Shown here piece by piece: positions 37,081 to 51,400 of a stretch of DNA of 64,000 bases. The stretch is from Synchiropus splendidus (lineage: Eukaryota; Chordata; Actinopteri; Syngnathiformes; Callionymidae), in NCBI RefSeq assembly GCF_027744825.2, contig NC_071348.1, positions 21,051,563 through 21,115,562 on the forward strand, given 5' to 3'. The position numbers and the translations under genes are program-made. The notes beneath the pieces were generated by a model. The model had not been told where the DNA came from. It ran no database searches and was given only the letters and a program-made list of their open reading frames with translations. How positions within the stretch are numbered: the stretch's first letter is position 1; the number at the start of each line of letters is the position of its first letter.

Positions 37081-39713
37081 CGTAAAAATGTTGATAAATT
37101 TGGAAAAACATTTCAGACAGCTTAGATTTGATGTGCAACTACTAGAAAGACCCTTTATGCTGTAGTGGGAGGTGAAAATTTCATGTTCTGAAGATTCCTT
37201 GCAAAGTTATGGCACAATGCAGGAAACGCGTTTTCAGCCTGAGATAAGGTGGGTTCCGGAACGCCAAACATAAAAATGTTGATAACTTTGGAAAAACATT
37301 TCAGACAGCTTAGATTTGATGTGCAACTACTAGAAAGACCCTTTCTGCTGTAGTGGGAGGTGAAAATTTCATTTTCTGAACCTTCCCTGCAAAGTTATGG
37401 CACAATGCCGAAAACGCGTTTTCAGCCTGAGATAAGGTGGGTTCCGGAACGCCAAACATAAAAATGTTGATAATTTTGGAAAAACACTTCAGACAGCTTA
37501 GATTTGATGTGCAACTACTAGAAAGACCCTTTCTGCTATAGTGGGAGGTGAACATTTCATGTTCTGAAGCTTCCCTGAGAAGTTATGGCACAATGCAGAA
37601 AACGCGTTTTCAGCCTGAGACAAGGTGGTTTCCGAAACGCCAAACGTAAAAATGTTGATAACTTTGGAACAACACTTCAGACAGCTTAGATTTAATGTGC
37701 AACTACTAGAAATACCCTTTCTGCTATAGTTGGAGGTGAAAAATTCATTTTCTGAACCTTCCCTGCAAATTTATGGCACAATGCAGACAACGCGTTTTCA
37801 GCCTGAGATAAAGTCGATTCTGAAACGCCAAACGTAAAAATGTTGATAACTTTGGAAAAACATTTCAGATAGCTTAGATTTGATGTGCAACTACTAGAAA
37901 GACCCTTTCTGCTGTAGTGGGAGGTGAAAATTTCATGTTCTGAAGATTCCCTGCAAAGTTATGGCACAATGCAGGAAACGCGTTTTCAGCCTGAGATATG
38001 GTCGATTCCGGAACGCCAAACATAAAAATGTTGATAACTTTGGAAAAACACTTCAGACAGCCTAGATTTGATGCGCAACTACTAGAAAGAACCTTTCTGC
38101 TATAGTGGGAGGTCAAAATTTCATGTTCTGAAGCTTCCCTGGAAAGTTATGGGACAATGCAGAAAATGCATTTTCATCCAGAGATAAGGTAGATTCCAGA
38201 ACGCCACACATAAAAATGTTGATAACTTTCAAAAAACACTTCAGACAGCTTAGATTTGATGTGCAACTACTAGAAAGACCCTTTCTGCTATACTGGGAGG
38301 TTAAAATTTCATGTTCTGAAGCTTTCCTGCAAAGTTATGGCACAATGCAGAAAACGCGTTTTCAACCTGAGATAAGGTGGGTTCCGGAACGCCAAACATA
38401 AAAATGTTGATAACTTTGGAAAAACACTTCAGACAGCTTAGATTTGATGTGCAAATACTAGAAAGACCCTTTCTGCTATAGTGGGACGTGAAAATTTCAT
38501 GTTCTGAAGCTTCCATGCAAAGTTATGGCACAATGCAGACAACGCGTTTTCAGCCTGAGATAAGGTCGATTCTGGAACGCCAAACGTAAAAATGTTGATA
38601 AATTTGGAAAAACATTTCAGACAGCTTAGATTTGATGTGCAACTACTAGAAAGACCCTTTCTGCTGTAGTGGGAGGTGAAAATTTCATGTTCTGAAGATT
38701 CCTTGCAAAGTTATGGCACAATGCAGGAAACGCGTTTTCAGCCTGAGATAAGGTGGGTTCCGGAACGCCAAACATAAAAATGTTGATAACTTTGGAAAAA
38801 CATTTCAGACAGCTTAGATTTGATGTGCAACTACTAGAAAGACCCTTTCTGCTATAGTGGGAGGTGAACATTTCATGTTCTGAAGCTTCCCTGAGAAGTT
38901 ATGGCACAATGCAGAAAACGCGTTTTCAGCCTGAGACAAGGTGGTTTCCGAAACGCCAATCGTAAAAATGTTGATAACTTTGGAACAACACTTCAGACAG
39001 CTTAGATTTAATGTGCAACTACTAGAAATACCCTTTCTGCTATAGTGGGAGGTGAAAAATTCATTTTCTGAACCTTCCCTGCAAATTTATGGCACAATGC
39101 AGACAACGCGTTTTCAGCCTGAGATAAAGTCGATTCTGAAACGCCAAACGTAAAAATGTTGATAACTTTGGAAAAACATTTCAGATAGCTTAGATTTGAT
39201 GTGCAACTACTAGAAAGACCCTTTCTGCTGTAGTGGGAGGTGAAAATTTCATGTTCTGAAGATTCCCTGCAAAGTTATGGCACAATGCAGGAAACGCATT
39301 TTCAGCCTGAGATAAGGTCGATTCCGGAACGCCAAACATAAAAATGTTGATAACTTTGGAAATACACTTCAGACAGCTTAGATTTGATGCGCAACTACTA
39401 GAAAGAACCTTTCTGCTATAGTGGGAGGTCAAAATTTCATGTTCTGAAGCTTCCCTGGAAAGTTATGGGACAATGCAGAAAATGCATTTTTATCCAGAGA
39501 TAAGGTAGATTCCAGAACGCCACACATAAAAATGTTGATAACTTTCAAAAAACACTTCAGACAGCTTAGATTTGATGTGCAACTACTAGAAAGACCCTTT
39601 CTGCTTTACTGGGAGGTTAAAATTTCATGTTCTGAAGCTTCCCTGCAAAGTTATGGCACAATGCAGAAAACGCGTTTTCAACCTGAGATACGGTGGGTTC
39701 CGGAACGCCAAAC
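37081..39713. repeat. Higher-order repeat of 6 to 8 monomers
   Basis: A marker monomer with GATAAATTTGG recurs at about 37,080, 38,585 and 39,713, giving units of 8 and 6 monomers. The inner part repeats at exactly 1,316 bp (7 monomers): 37,560-38,398 matches 38,876-39,714 with few differences, including the private variants CTTTCAAAAAACAC and TATACTGGGAGG (changed to TTTACTGGGAGG in the second copy). Confidence 0.85.
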
Positions 39714-42450
39714 GTAAAAATGTTGATAAATTTGGAAAAACATTTCAGACAGCTTAGATTTGATGTGCAACTACTAGAAAGACCCTTTCTGCTGTAGTGG
39801 GAGGTGAAAATTTCATGTTCTGAAGATTCCTTGCAAAGTTATGGCACAATGCAGGAAACGCGTTTTCATCCTGAGATAAGGTGGGTTCCGGAACGCCAAA
39901 CATAAAAATGTTGATAACTTTGGAAAAACACTTCAGACAGCTTAGATTTGAAGTGCAACTACTAGAAAGACGCTTTCTGCTATAGTGGGAGGTGAAAATT
40001 TCATGTTCTGAAGATTCCCTGCAAAGTTATGGCACAATGCCGAAAACGCGTTTTCAGCCTGAGATAAGGTGGGTTCCGGAACGCCAAACATAAAAATGTT
40101 GATAATTTTGGAAAAACACTTCAGACAGCTTAGATTTGATGTGCAACTACTAGAAAGACCCTTTCTGCTATAGTAGGAGGTGAACATTTCATGTTCTGAA
40201 GCTTCCCTGAGAAGTTATGGCACAATGCAGAAAACGCGTTTTCAGCCTGAGACAAGGTGGTTTCCAAAACGCCAAACGTAAAAATGTTGATAACTTTGGA
40301 ACAACACTTCAGATAGCTTAGATTTAATGTGCAACCACTAGAAATACCCTTTCTGCTATAGTGGGAGGTGAAAATGTCATTTTCTGAACCTTCCCTGCAA
40401 AGTTATGGCACAATGCGTGAAACGCGTTTTCAGCCTGAGATAAGGTCGATTCCGGAACGCCAAACATAAAAATGTTGATAACTTTGGAAAAACACTTCAG
40501 ACAGCTTACATTTGATGTGCAACTACTAGAAAGACCCTTTCTGCTATAGTGGGAGGTGAACATTTCATGTTCTGAAGCTTCCCTGCAAAGTTATGGCACA
40601 ATGCGTAAAACGCGTTTTCAGCCTAAGATAAGGTCGATTCCGGAACGCCAAACATAAAAATGTTGATAACTTTGGACAAACACATCAGACAGCTTAGATT
40701 TGATCTGCAACTACTAGAAAGACCCTTTCTGCTATATAGGGAGGTGAACATTTCATGTTCTGAAGCTTCCCTGAGAAGTTATGGCACAATGCAGAAAACG
40801 CGTTTTCAGCCTGAGACAAGGTGGTTTCCAAAACGCCAAACGTAAAAATGTTGATAACTTTGAAACAACACTTCAGACAGCTTAGATTTAATGTGCAACT
40901 ACTAGAAATACCCTTTCTGCTATAGTGGGAGGTGAACATTTCATGTTCTGAAGCTTCCCTGCAAAGTTATGGCACAATGCAGAAAAAGCGTTTTGAGCTT
41001 GAGATAAGGTGGGTTCCGGAACGCCAAACATAAAAATGTTGATAACTTTGGAAAAACACTTCAGACAGCTTACATTTGATGTGCAACTACTAGAAAGACC
41101 CTTTCTGCTATAGTGGGAGGTGAACATTTCATGTTCTGAAGCTTCCCTGAAAAGTTATGGCACAATGCGTAAAACACATTTTCAGCCTAAGATAAGGTCG
41201 ATTCCGGAACGCCAAACATAAAAATGTTGATAACTTTGGAAAAACACATCAGACAGCTTAGATTTGATCTGCAACTACTAGAAAGACCCTTTCTGCTATA
41301 GTGGGAGGTTAAATTTTCATGTTCGGAAGCTTCCATGCAAAGTTATGGCACAATGCAGACAACGCGTTTTCAGCCTGAGATAAGGTCGATTCTGGAACGC
41401 CAAACGTAAAAATGTTGATAACTTTGGAAAAACATTTCAGACAGCTTAGATTTAATGTGCAACTACTAGAAAGAGCCTTTCTGCTATAGTAGGAGGTTAA
41501 AATTTCATGTTCGGAAGCTTCCATGCAAAGTTATGGCACAATGCAGACAACGCGTTTTCAGCCTGACATAAGGTCGATTCTGGAACGCCAAACATAAAAA
41601 TGTTGATAACTTTGGTAAAACACTTCAGACAGCTTAGATTTGAGGTGCAACTACTAGAAAGACCCTTTCTGATATAGTGGATGGTGAAAATTCAAGGTCC
41701 TGAAGCTTCCCTGCAAAGTTATGGCACAATACGTAAAACGCGTTTTCAGCCTGAGATAAGGTCGATTCCGGAACGCCAAACATAAAAATGTTCATAACTT
41801 TGGAAAAACACTTCAGACAGCTTAGATTTGATGTGCAACTACTAGAAATACCCTTTCTGCTATAGTGGGAGGTGAAAATTTCATTTTCTGAACCTTCCCT
41901 GCAAAGTTATGGCACAATGCGTGAAACGCGTTTTCAGCCTGAGATAAGGTCGATTCCGGGACGCCAAACATAAAAATGTTGATAACTTTGGAAAAACACT
42001 TCAGACAGCTTACATTTGATGTGCAACTACTAGAAAGACCCTTTCTGCTATAGTGGGAGGTGAACATTTCATGTTCTGAAGATTCCCTGCAAAGTTATGG
42101 CACAATGCGTAAAACGCGTTTTCAGCCTAAGATAAGGTCAATTCCGGAACGCCAAACATAAAAATGTTGATAACTTTGGAAAAACACATCAGACAGCTTA
42201 GATTTGATCTGCAACTACTAGAAAGACCCTTTCTGATATAGTGGGAGGTTAAATTTTCATGTTCAGAAGCTTCCATGCAAAGTTATGGCACAATGCAGAC
42301 AACGCGTTTTCAGCCTGAGATAAGGTCGATTCTGAAACGCCAAAAGTAAAAATGTTGATAACTTTGGAAAAACATTTCAGACAGCTTAGATTTGATGTGC
42401 AACTACTAGAAAGACCCTTTCTGCTGTAGTGGAAGGTGAAAATTTCATGC
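39714..42450. repeat. 188-bp satellite, transition segment
   Basis: Monomers are still of the types found at 11-36 kb (for example 40,324-40,563 and 41,822-42,067 resemble 31,300-31,539), but near 42,450 the array changes to a subfamily with other private variants (GGTTGATTCC, CATAAGAATG, AGTTGAAAATTTC). I see no unit longer than the monomer repeated in place. Confidence 0.6.
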
Positions 42451-45400
42451 TCTGAAGCTTCCCTGGAAAGTTATGGTACAATGCGTAAAACGCGTTTTCA
42501 GCCTGAGATAAGGTTGATTCCGGAACGCCACACATAAGAATGTTGATAACTTTGGAAAAACACTTCAGACAGGTTAGATTTGATGTGCAACTACTAGAAG
42601 GACCCTTTCTGCTATAGTGGGAGGTGAAAATTTCATGTTCTGAAGTTTCCCTGCAAAGTTATGGCACAATGCAGAAAACGCGTTTTCAGCCAGAGATAAG
42701 GTCGATTCTGGAATGCCAAACATAAAAATGTTGATAACTTTGGAAAAACACTTCAGACAGCTTAGATTTGATCGGTAACTGCTAGAAAGACCCTTTCTGC
42801 TATAGTGGGAGGTGAAAATTTCATGTTCTGAAGCATCCCTGCAAAGTTATGCCACAATGCAGGAAAAGCGTTTTCAGTCTGAGATAGGGTTTTTTCCGGA
42901 ATGCCAAACATAAGAATGTTGATAACTATGGAAAAACACTTCAGACAACTTATATTTGATGTGCAACTATTGGAAATACCCTTTCTGCTATAGTGGGAGG
43001 AAAAAATTTTATGTTCTGATGTCTCCCTGCAAAGTTATGGCACAATGCAGAAAGCGCGTTTTCAGCCTCCGATAAGGTGGGTTCCAGAATGCCAAACATA
43101 AAAATGTTGATAACTTTGGAAAAACACTTCAGACAGCTTAGATTTGATGTGCAACTACTAGAAAGACCCTTTCTGCTACAGTGGGAGGTGAAAATTTCAT
43201 GTTCTGAAGCATCCCTGCAAAGTTATGCCACAATGCAGGAAACGCGTTTTCAGCCTGAGATAAGGTCGATTCCGGAAAGCCAAACATAAAAATGTTGACA
43301 ACTTTGGAAAAACACTTCAGACAGCTTAGATTTGATGTGCAACTACTAGAAAGACCCTTTCTGCTATTGTGGGAGTTGAAAATTTCATGTTCTGAAGCTT
43401 TCCTGCAAAGTTATGGCACAATGCGTAAAACGCGTTTTCAGCCTGAGATAAGGTTGATTCCGGAACGCCAAACATAAGAATGTTGATAATTTTGGAAAAA
43501 CACTTCAGACAGCTGAGATTTGATGTGCAACTACTAGAAAGACCCTTTCTGCTATAGTGGGAGGTAAAAATTTCATGTTCTGAAGCTTTCCTGCAAAGTT
43601 ATGGCAAATTGTGTAAAACGCGTTTTCAGCCTGAGATAAGGTTGTTTCTGGAACGCCAAACATAAGAATGTTGATAACTTTGGAAAAACACTTCAAACAG
43701 CTTAGATTTGACGTGCAACTATTAGAAAAACCCTTTCTGCTATAGTGGGAGGTGAAAATTTCATGTTCTGAGGCTTCCCTGCAAAGTTATGGCACAATGC
43801 AGAAAACGCGTTTTCAGCCTGAGATAAGGTCGATTCCGGAAAGCCAAACATAAAAATGTTGATAACTTTGGAAAAACACTTCAGACAGCTTAGATTTGAT
43901 GTGCAACTACTGGAAAAAGCGTTTCTGCTATAGTGGGAGTTGAAAATTTCATGTTCTGAAGCTTTCCTGCAAAGTTATGGCACAATGCTGAAAACGCGTT
44001 TTCAGCATGAGACAAGGTCAATTACGGAACGCCAAACATAAAAATACGATAACTTTGAAAAAACACTTCAGACAGCTTAGATTTGATGTGCAACTACTAG
44101 AAAGACCCTTTCTGCTATAGTGGGAGGTGAAAATTTAATGTTCTGAAGTTTCCCTGCAAAGTTATGGCACAATGCAGAAAACGCGTTTTCAGCCAGAGAT
44201 AAGGTCGATTCTGGAATGCCAAACATAAAAATGTTGATAACTTTGGAAAAACACTTCAGACAGGTTAGATTTGATGTGCAACTACTAGAGAGACCCTTTC
44301 TGCTATAGTGGGAGGTGAAAATTTTTTGTTCTGTAGCTTCCCTGCAAAGTTATGGCACAATGCAGAAAACGCGTTTTCAGCCTCACATAAGGTCGATTCC
44401 GGAACGCCAAACATGAAAATGTTGATAACTTAGTAAAAACACTTCAGACAGCTTAGATTTGATGTGCAACTACTAGAAAGACCCTTTCTGCTATAGTGGG
44501 AGGTGAAATTTTCATGTTCTGAAGCTTTCTTGCAAAGTTATGGCACAATGCATAAAATGCGTTTTCAGCCTGAGATAAGGTCGATTCAGGAACACCAAAC
44601 ATAAAAATGTTGAAAACTTTCGAAAAACACTTCAGACAGCTTAGATTTGATGTGCAACTACGAGAAAGACCCTTTCTGCTATAGTGGGAGGTGAAAATTC
44701 CATGTTCTGAAGCTTCGCCGCAAAGTTCTGGCACAATGCGTGAAACTCGTTTTCAGCCTGAGATGAGGTTGATTTCAGAACGGCAAACATAAAAATGTTG
44801 TTAACTTTGGAAAAACACTTCAGACAGCTTAGATTTGATGTGCAACTACTAGAAAGACCCTTTCTGCTACAGTGGGAGGTGAAAATTTCATGTTCTGAAG
44901 CTTCCCTGCAAAGTTGTGGCACAATGCAGAAAACGCATTTTCAGCCTGAGATGAGGTTGATTTCAGAACGCCAAACATAAAAATGTTAATAACTTTGGAT
45001 AAACACTTCAATCAGCTCAGATTTGATGTGCAACTACTAGAAGAACCCTTTCTGCTATAGTGGCAGGTTAAAATTTCATGTTCTGAAGCTTCCCTGCAAA
45101 GTGATATCACAATGCAGAAAACGCGTTTTCAGCCAGAGATAAGGTCGATTCTGGAATGCCAAACATAAAAATGTAGATAACTTTGGAAAAACACTTCAGA
45201 CAGCTTAGATTTGACGTGCAACTACAAGAAAGACCCTTTCTGCTATAGTGGGAGTTGAAAATTTAATGTTTTGAAGCTTCCCTGCAAAGTTATGGCACAA
45301 TGCAGATAACGAGTTTTCAGCCTGAGATAAGGTGGGTTCCGGAACGCCAAATAAAAAAATATGATAACTTTGGGAAAACACTTCAGACAGCTTAGATTTG

Positions 45401-48400
45401 ATGTCAGACTACTAGAAAGACCCTTTCTGCTATAGTGGGATAGGAAAATTTCATGTTCTGAAGCTTCCCTGCAAAGTTATGGCAGAATGCGTAAATCGTG
45501 TTTTCAGCCTGAGATAAGGTCGATTCCGGAACGCCAAACATAAAAGTGTTGATAACTTTGGAAAAACACTTCAGACAGCTTATATTTGATGTGCAACTAC
45601 TCGAAAGACCCTTTCTGCTATAGTGGGAGTTGAAAATATCATGTTCTGAAGCTTCCCTGCAAAGTTATGGCACAATGCGTAAAACGCGTTTTCAGCCTGA
45701 GATGAGGTTGATTTCAGAACCCCAAACATAAAAATGTTGATAACTCAGGAAAAACTCTACAGACAGATTAGATTTGATGTGCAACTACTAGAAAGACCAT
45801 TTCTGCCATTGTGGGAGGTGAAAATTCGATGTTCTGAAGCTTCCCAGCAAAGTTATGCCACAATGCAGGAAACGCGTTTTCAGCCTGAGATAAGGTCGAT
45901 TCCGGAACGCCAAACATTAAAATGTTAATAACTTCGGAAAAACACTTCAGGCAGCTTAGATTTGATATGCAAGTGCTAGAAAGACCATTACTGCTATAGT
46001 GGGAGGTGAAAATTTAATGTTCTGAAGCTTTATGCAAAGTTATGCGACAATGCAGGAAACGCGTTTTCAGCCTGAGATAAGGTCGATTCCGGAACGCCAA
46101 ACATAAAAATATTGATAACTTTGGAAAAACACTTCAGACAGCTTAGATTTGATGTGCACCTACTAGAAAGACCCTTTCTGCTATAGTGGGAGTTGAAAAT
46201 TTCATGTTCTGAAGCTTTCCTGCAAAGTTATGGCACAATGCGTAAAACGCGTTTTCAGCCTGAGATAAGGTTGATTCCGGAACGCCAAACATAAGAATGT
46301 TGATAACTCAGGAAAAACTCTACAGACAGCTTAGATTTGATGTGCAACTACTAGAAAGACCCTTTCTGCTACAGTGGGAGGTGAAAATTTCATGTTCTGA
46401 AGCTTCACTGCAAAGTTATGCCACAATGCAGGAAACGCGTTTTCAGCCTGAGATAAGGTCGATTCCGGAACGCCAAACATAAAAATATTGATAACTTTGG
46501 AAAAACACTTCAGACAGCTTAGATTTGATGTGCACCTACTAGAAAGACCCTTTCTGCTATAGTGGGAGTTGAAAATTTCATGTTCTGAAGCTTTCCTGCA
46601 AAGTTATGGCACAATGCGTAAAACGCGTTTTCAGCCTGAGATAAGGTTGATTCCGGAACGCCAAACATAAGAATGTTGATAACTCAGGAAAAACTCTACA
46701 GACAGCTTAGATTTGATGTGCAACTACTAGAAAGACCCTTTCTGCTACAGTGGGAGGTGAAAATTTCATGTTCTGAAGCTTCACTGCAAAGTTATGCCAC
46801 AATGCAGGAAACGCGTTTTCAGCCTGAGATAAGGTCGATTCCGGAACGCCAAACATAAAAATATTGATAACTTTGGAAAAACACTTCAGACAGCTTAGAT
46901 TTGATGTGCAACTACTAGAAAGACCCTTTCTGCTATCGTGGGAGGAGAAAATTTCATGTTCTGAAGCTTCACTGCAAAGTTATGCCACAATGCAGGAAAC
47001 GCGTTTTCAGCCTGAGATAAGGTCGATTCCGGAACGCCAAACATAAAAGTGTTGATAACTTTGGAAAAACACTTCAGAAAGCTTCGATTTGATGTGCACC
47101 TACTAGAAAGACCCTTTCTGCTATAGTGGGAGGTGAAAATTTCATGTTCTGGAGCTTACCTGCAAAGTTTTGGCACAATGCAGAAAACGCGTTTTCAGCC
47201 TGAGATAAGGTTGATTCAGGAACGCCAAACATAAAAGTGTTGATAACTTTGGAAAAACACTTCAGACAGCTTTGATTTGATGTGCAACCACTGGAAAGAC
47301 CCTTTCTGCAATAGTGGCAGGTTAAAATTTCATGTTCTGAAGCATCCCTCCAAAGTTATGGCACAATGCAGAAAACGCGTTTACAGCCTGAGATAAGGTC
47401 GATTCCGGAAAGCCAAACATAAAAATGTTGATAACTTTGGAAAAACACTTCAGACAGCTTAGATTTGATGTGCAACTACTAGAAAGACCCTTTCTGCTAT
47501 CGTGGAAGGAGAAAATTTCATGTTCTGAAGCTTCACTGCAAAGTTATGCCACAATGCAGGAAACGCGTTTTCAGCCTGAGATAAGGTCGATTCCGGAACG
47601 CCAAACATAAAAGTGTTGATAACTTTGGAAAAACACTTCAGAAAGCTTCGATTTGATGTGCACCTACTAGAAAGACCCTTTCTGCTATAGTGGGAGGTGA
47701 AAATTTCATGTTCTGGAGCTTACCTACAAAGTTTTGGCACAATGCAGAAAACGCGTTTTCAGCCTGAGATAAGGTCGATTCCGGAACGCCAAACATAAAA
47801 GTGTTGATAACTTTGAAAAGACACTTCAGACAGCTTAGATTTGATGTGCAACTACTAGAAAGACCTTTTCTGCTATAGCGCAAGTTTAAAATTTCATGTT
47901 CTGAAGCTTCCCTGCAAAGTTATAGCACAATGCAGAAAACACGTCTTCAGCCTGAGATAAGATAGATTCTGGTACGCCAAACATAAAAGTGTTGATAACT
48001 TTGGAAAAACACTTCATACTGCTTAGATTTGATGTGCAACTACTAGAAAGACCGTTTCTGCTATAGTGGGAGGTGAAAATTCGATGTTCTGAAGCTTCCC
48101 TGCAAAGTTATGGCACCATGCGTAAAACGCGTTTTCAGCCTGAGATAAGGTTGATTCAGGAACGCCAAACATAAAAGTGTTGATAACTTTGGAAAAACAC
48201 TTCAGACAGCTTAGATTTGATGTGCAACTACTAGAAAGACCCTTTCTGCTACAGTGGGAGGTGAAAATTTCATGTTCTGAAGCTTCCCTGCAAAGTTATG
48301 CCACAATGCAAGAAACGCGTTTTCAGCCTGAGATAAGGTCGATTCCGGAACGCCAAACATAAAAATATTGATAACTTTGGAAAAACACTTCAGACAGCTT

Positions 48401-51400
48401 TGATTTGATCTGCAACCACTGGAAAGACCCTTTCTGCTATAGTGGGAGTAGAAAATTTCATGTTCTGAAGCTTTCCAGCAAAGTTATGGCACAATGCGTA
48501 AAACGCGTTTTCTGCCTGAGATAAGGTTGATTCCGGAACGCAAAACATAAGAATGTTGATAACTTTGGAAAAACAATTTCGACAGCTTAGATTTGATGTG
48601 CAACTACTAGAAAGACCCTTTCTGCTATAGTGGGATGTTAAAATTTCATGTTCTGAAGTCTCCCTGCAAAGTTATGGCACTATCCAGAAAACGCGTTTTT
48701 AGCTTGAGATAAGGTGGGTTCCAGAACGCCAAACATAAAAATGTTGATAACTTTGGAAAAACAATTTCGACAGCTTAGATTTGATGTGCAACTACTAGAA
48801 TGACCCTTTCTGCTATAGTGGGAAGTTAAAATTTCATGTTCTGAAGCTTCGCTGCAAAGTTATGGCACAATGCGTAAAACTCGTTTTCAGCCTGAGATGA
48901 GGTTGATTTCAGAACGCCAAACATAAAAATGTTGATAACTTTGGAAAAACACTTCAAACAGATTAGATTTGATGTGCAACTACTAGAAAGACCCTTTCTG
49001 CTATAGTGGGAGGTGAAAATTCATGTTCTGAAGCTTTCCTGCAAAGTTATGGCAGAATGCGTAAATCGTGTTTTCAGCCTGAGATAAGGTCCATTCCGGA
49101 ACGCCAAACATAAAAATGTTGATAACTTTCAAAAAACACTTCAAACAGCTTAGATTTGATGTGGAACTACTAGAAAGACCCTTTCTGATATAGTGGGAGG
49201 TGAAAATTTCTTGTTCTGAAGCTTCCCTGCAAAGTTATGGCACAATGCAGAAAACGCGTTTTCAGCCTGACATAAGGTTGATTTCAGAACGCCAAACATA
49301 AAAATGTTGATAACTTTCGAAAAACACTTCAAACAGCTTAGATTTGATGTGCAACTACTAGGAAGACCCTTTCTGCTATAGTGGGAGGTGAAAATTTCAT
49401 GTTCTGAAGTTTCCCTGCAAAGTTATGGCACAATGCAGAAAATGCGTTTTCAATAAGGTGCGATCCGGAAGGCCAAACATAAAAATGTTGATAACTTTCG
49501 AAAAGCACTTCAGACAGCTTAGATTTGTTGTGCAACTACTAGAAAGACCCTTTCTGCTACAGTGGGAGGTGAAAATTTCATATTCTGCAGCTTTCCTGCA
49601 AAGTGATGACACCATGCAGAAAACGCGTTTTCAGCCTGAGATAAGGTTGATTCCGGAACGCCACACATAAGAATGTTGATAACTTTGGAAAAAGACTTCA
49701 GACAGGTTAGATTTGATGTGCAACTACTATAAGGACCCTTTCTGCAATAGTGGCAGGTTAAAATTTCATGTTCTGAAGCATCCCTCCAAAGTTATGGCAC
49801 AATGCAGAAAACGCGTTTACAGCCTGAGATAAGGTCGATTCCGGAAAGCCAAACATAAAAATGTTGATAACTTTGGAAAAACACTTCAGACAGCTTAGAT
49901 TTGATGTGCAACTACTAGAAAGACCCTTTCTGCTATCGTGGGAAGAGAAAATTTCATGTTCTGAAGCTTCACTGCAAAGTTATGCCACAATGCAGGAAAC
50001 GCGTTTTCAGCCTGAGATAAGGTCGATTCCGGAACGCCAAACATAAAAGTGTTGATAACTTTGGAAAAACACTTCAGACAGCTTAGATTTGATGTGCAAC
50101 TACTAGAAAGACCCTTTCTGCTATAGTGGGAAGTTAAAATTTCATGTTCTGAAGCTTCGCTGCAAAGTTATGGCACAATGCGTAAAACTCGTTTTCAGCC
50201 TGAGATGAGGTTGATTTCAGAACGCCAAACATAAAAATGTTGATAACTTTCGAAAAGCACTTCAGACAGCTTAGATTTGTTGTGCAACTACTAGAAAGAC
50301 CCTTTCTGCTATAGTGGGAGGTGAAAATTTCATATTCTGCAGCTTTCCTGCAAAGTGGTGACACCATGCAGAAAACGCGTTTTCAGCCTGAGATAAGGTT
50401 GATTCCGGAACGCCACACATAAGAATGTTGATAACTTTGGAAAAAGACTTCAGACAGGTTAGATTTGATGTGCAACTACTAGAAGGACCCTTTCTGCAAT
50501 AGTGGCAGGTTAAAATTTCATGTTCTGAAGCATCCCTCCAAAGTTATGGCACAATGCAGAAAACGCGTTTTCAGCCTGAGATAAGGTCGATTCCGGAAAG
50601 CCAAACATAAAAATGTTGATAACTTTGGAAAAACACTTCAGACAGCTTAGATTTGATGTGCAACTGCTGGAAAGAGCCTATCTGCTATAGTGGAAGTTGA
50701 AAATTTCATGTTCTGAAGCTTCCCTGCAAAGTTATGGCACATTGCAGAAAACGCGTTTACAGCCTGAGATAAGGTGGGTTCCGGAACGCCAAACATAAAA
50801 GTGTTGATAACTTTGAAAAGACACTTCAGACAGATTAGATTTGATGTGCAACTACTAGAAAGACCTTTTCTGCTATAGCGCAAGTTTAAAATTTCATGTT
50901 CTGAAGCTTCCCTGCAAAGTTATGGCACAATGCAGAAAACACGTCTTCAGCCTGAGATAAGATAGATTCTGGTACGCCAAACATAAAAGTGTTGATAACT
51001 TTGGAAAAACACTTCATACTGCTTAGATTTGATGTGCAACTACTAGAAAGACCGTTTCTGCTATAGTGGGAGGTGAAAATTCGATGTTCTGAAGCTTCCC
51101 TGGAAAGTTATGGCACCATGCGTAAAACACGTTTTCAGCCTGAGATAAGGTCGATTCCGGAACGCCAAACATAAAAATATTGATAACTTTGGAAAAACTC
51201 TTTAGACAGCTTAGATTTGATGTGCAACTACTCGAAAGACCCTTTCTGCTGTAGTGGGAGTTGAAAATTTCATGTTCTGAAGCTTTCCTGCAAAGTTATG
51301 GCACAATGCGTAAAACACGTTTTCAGCCTGAGATAAGGTTGATTCCGGAACACCAAACATGAAAGTGTTGATAACTTTGGAAAAACTCTTTAGACAGCTT

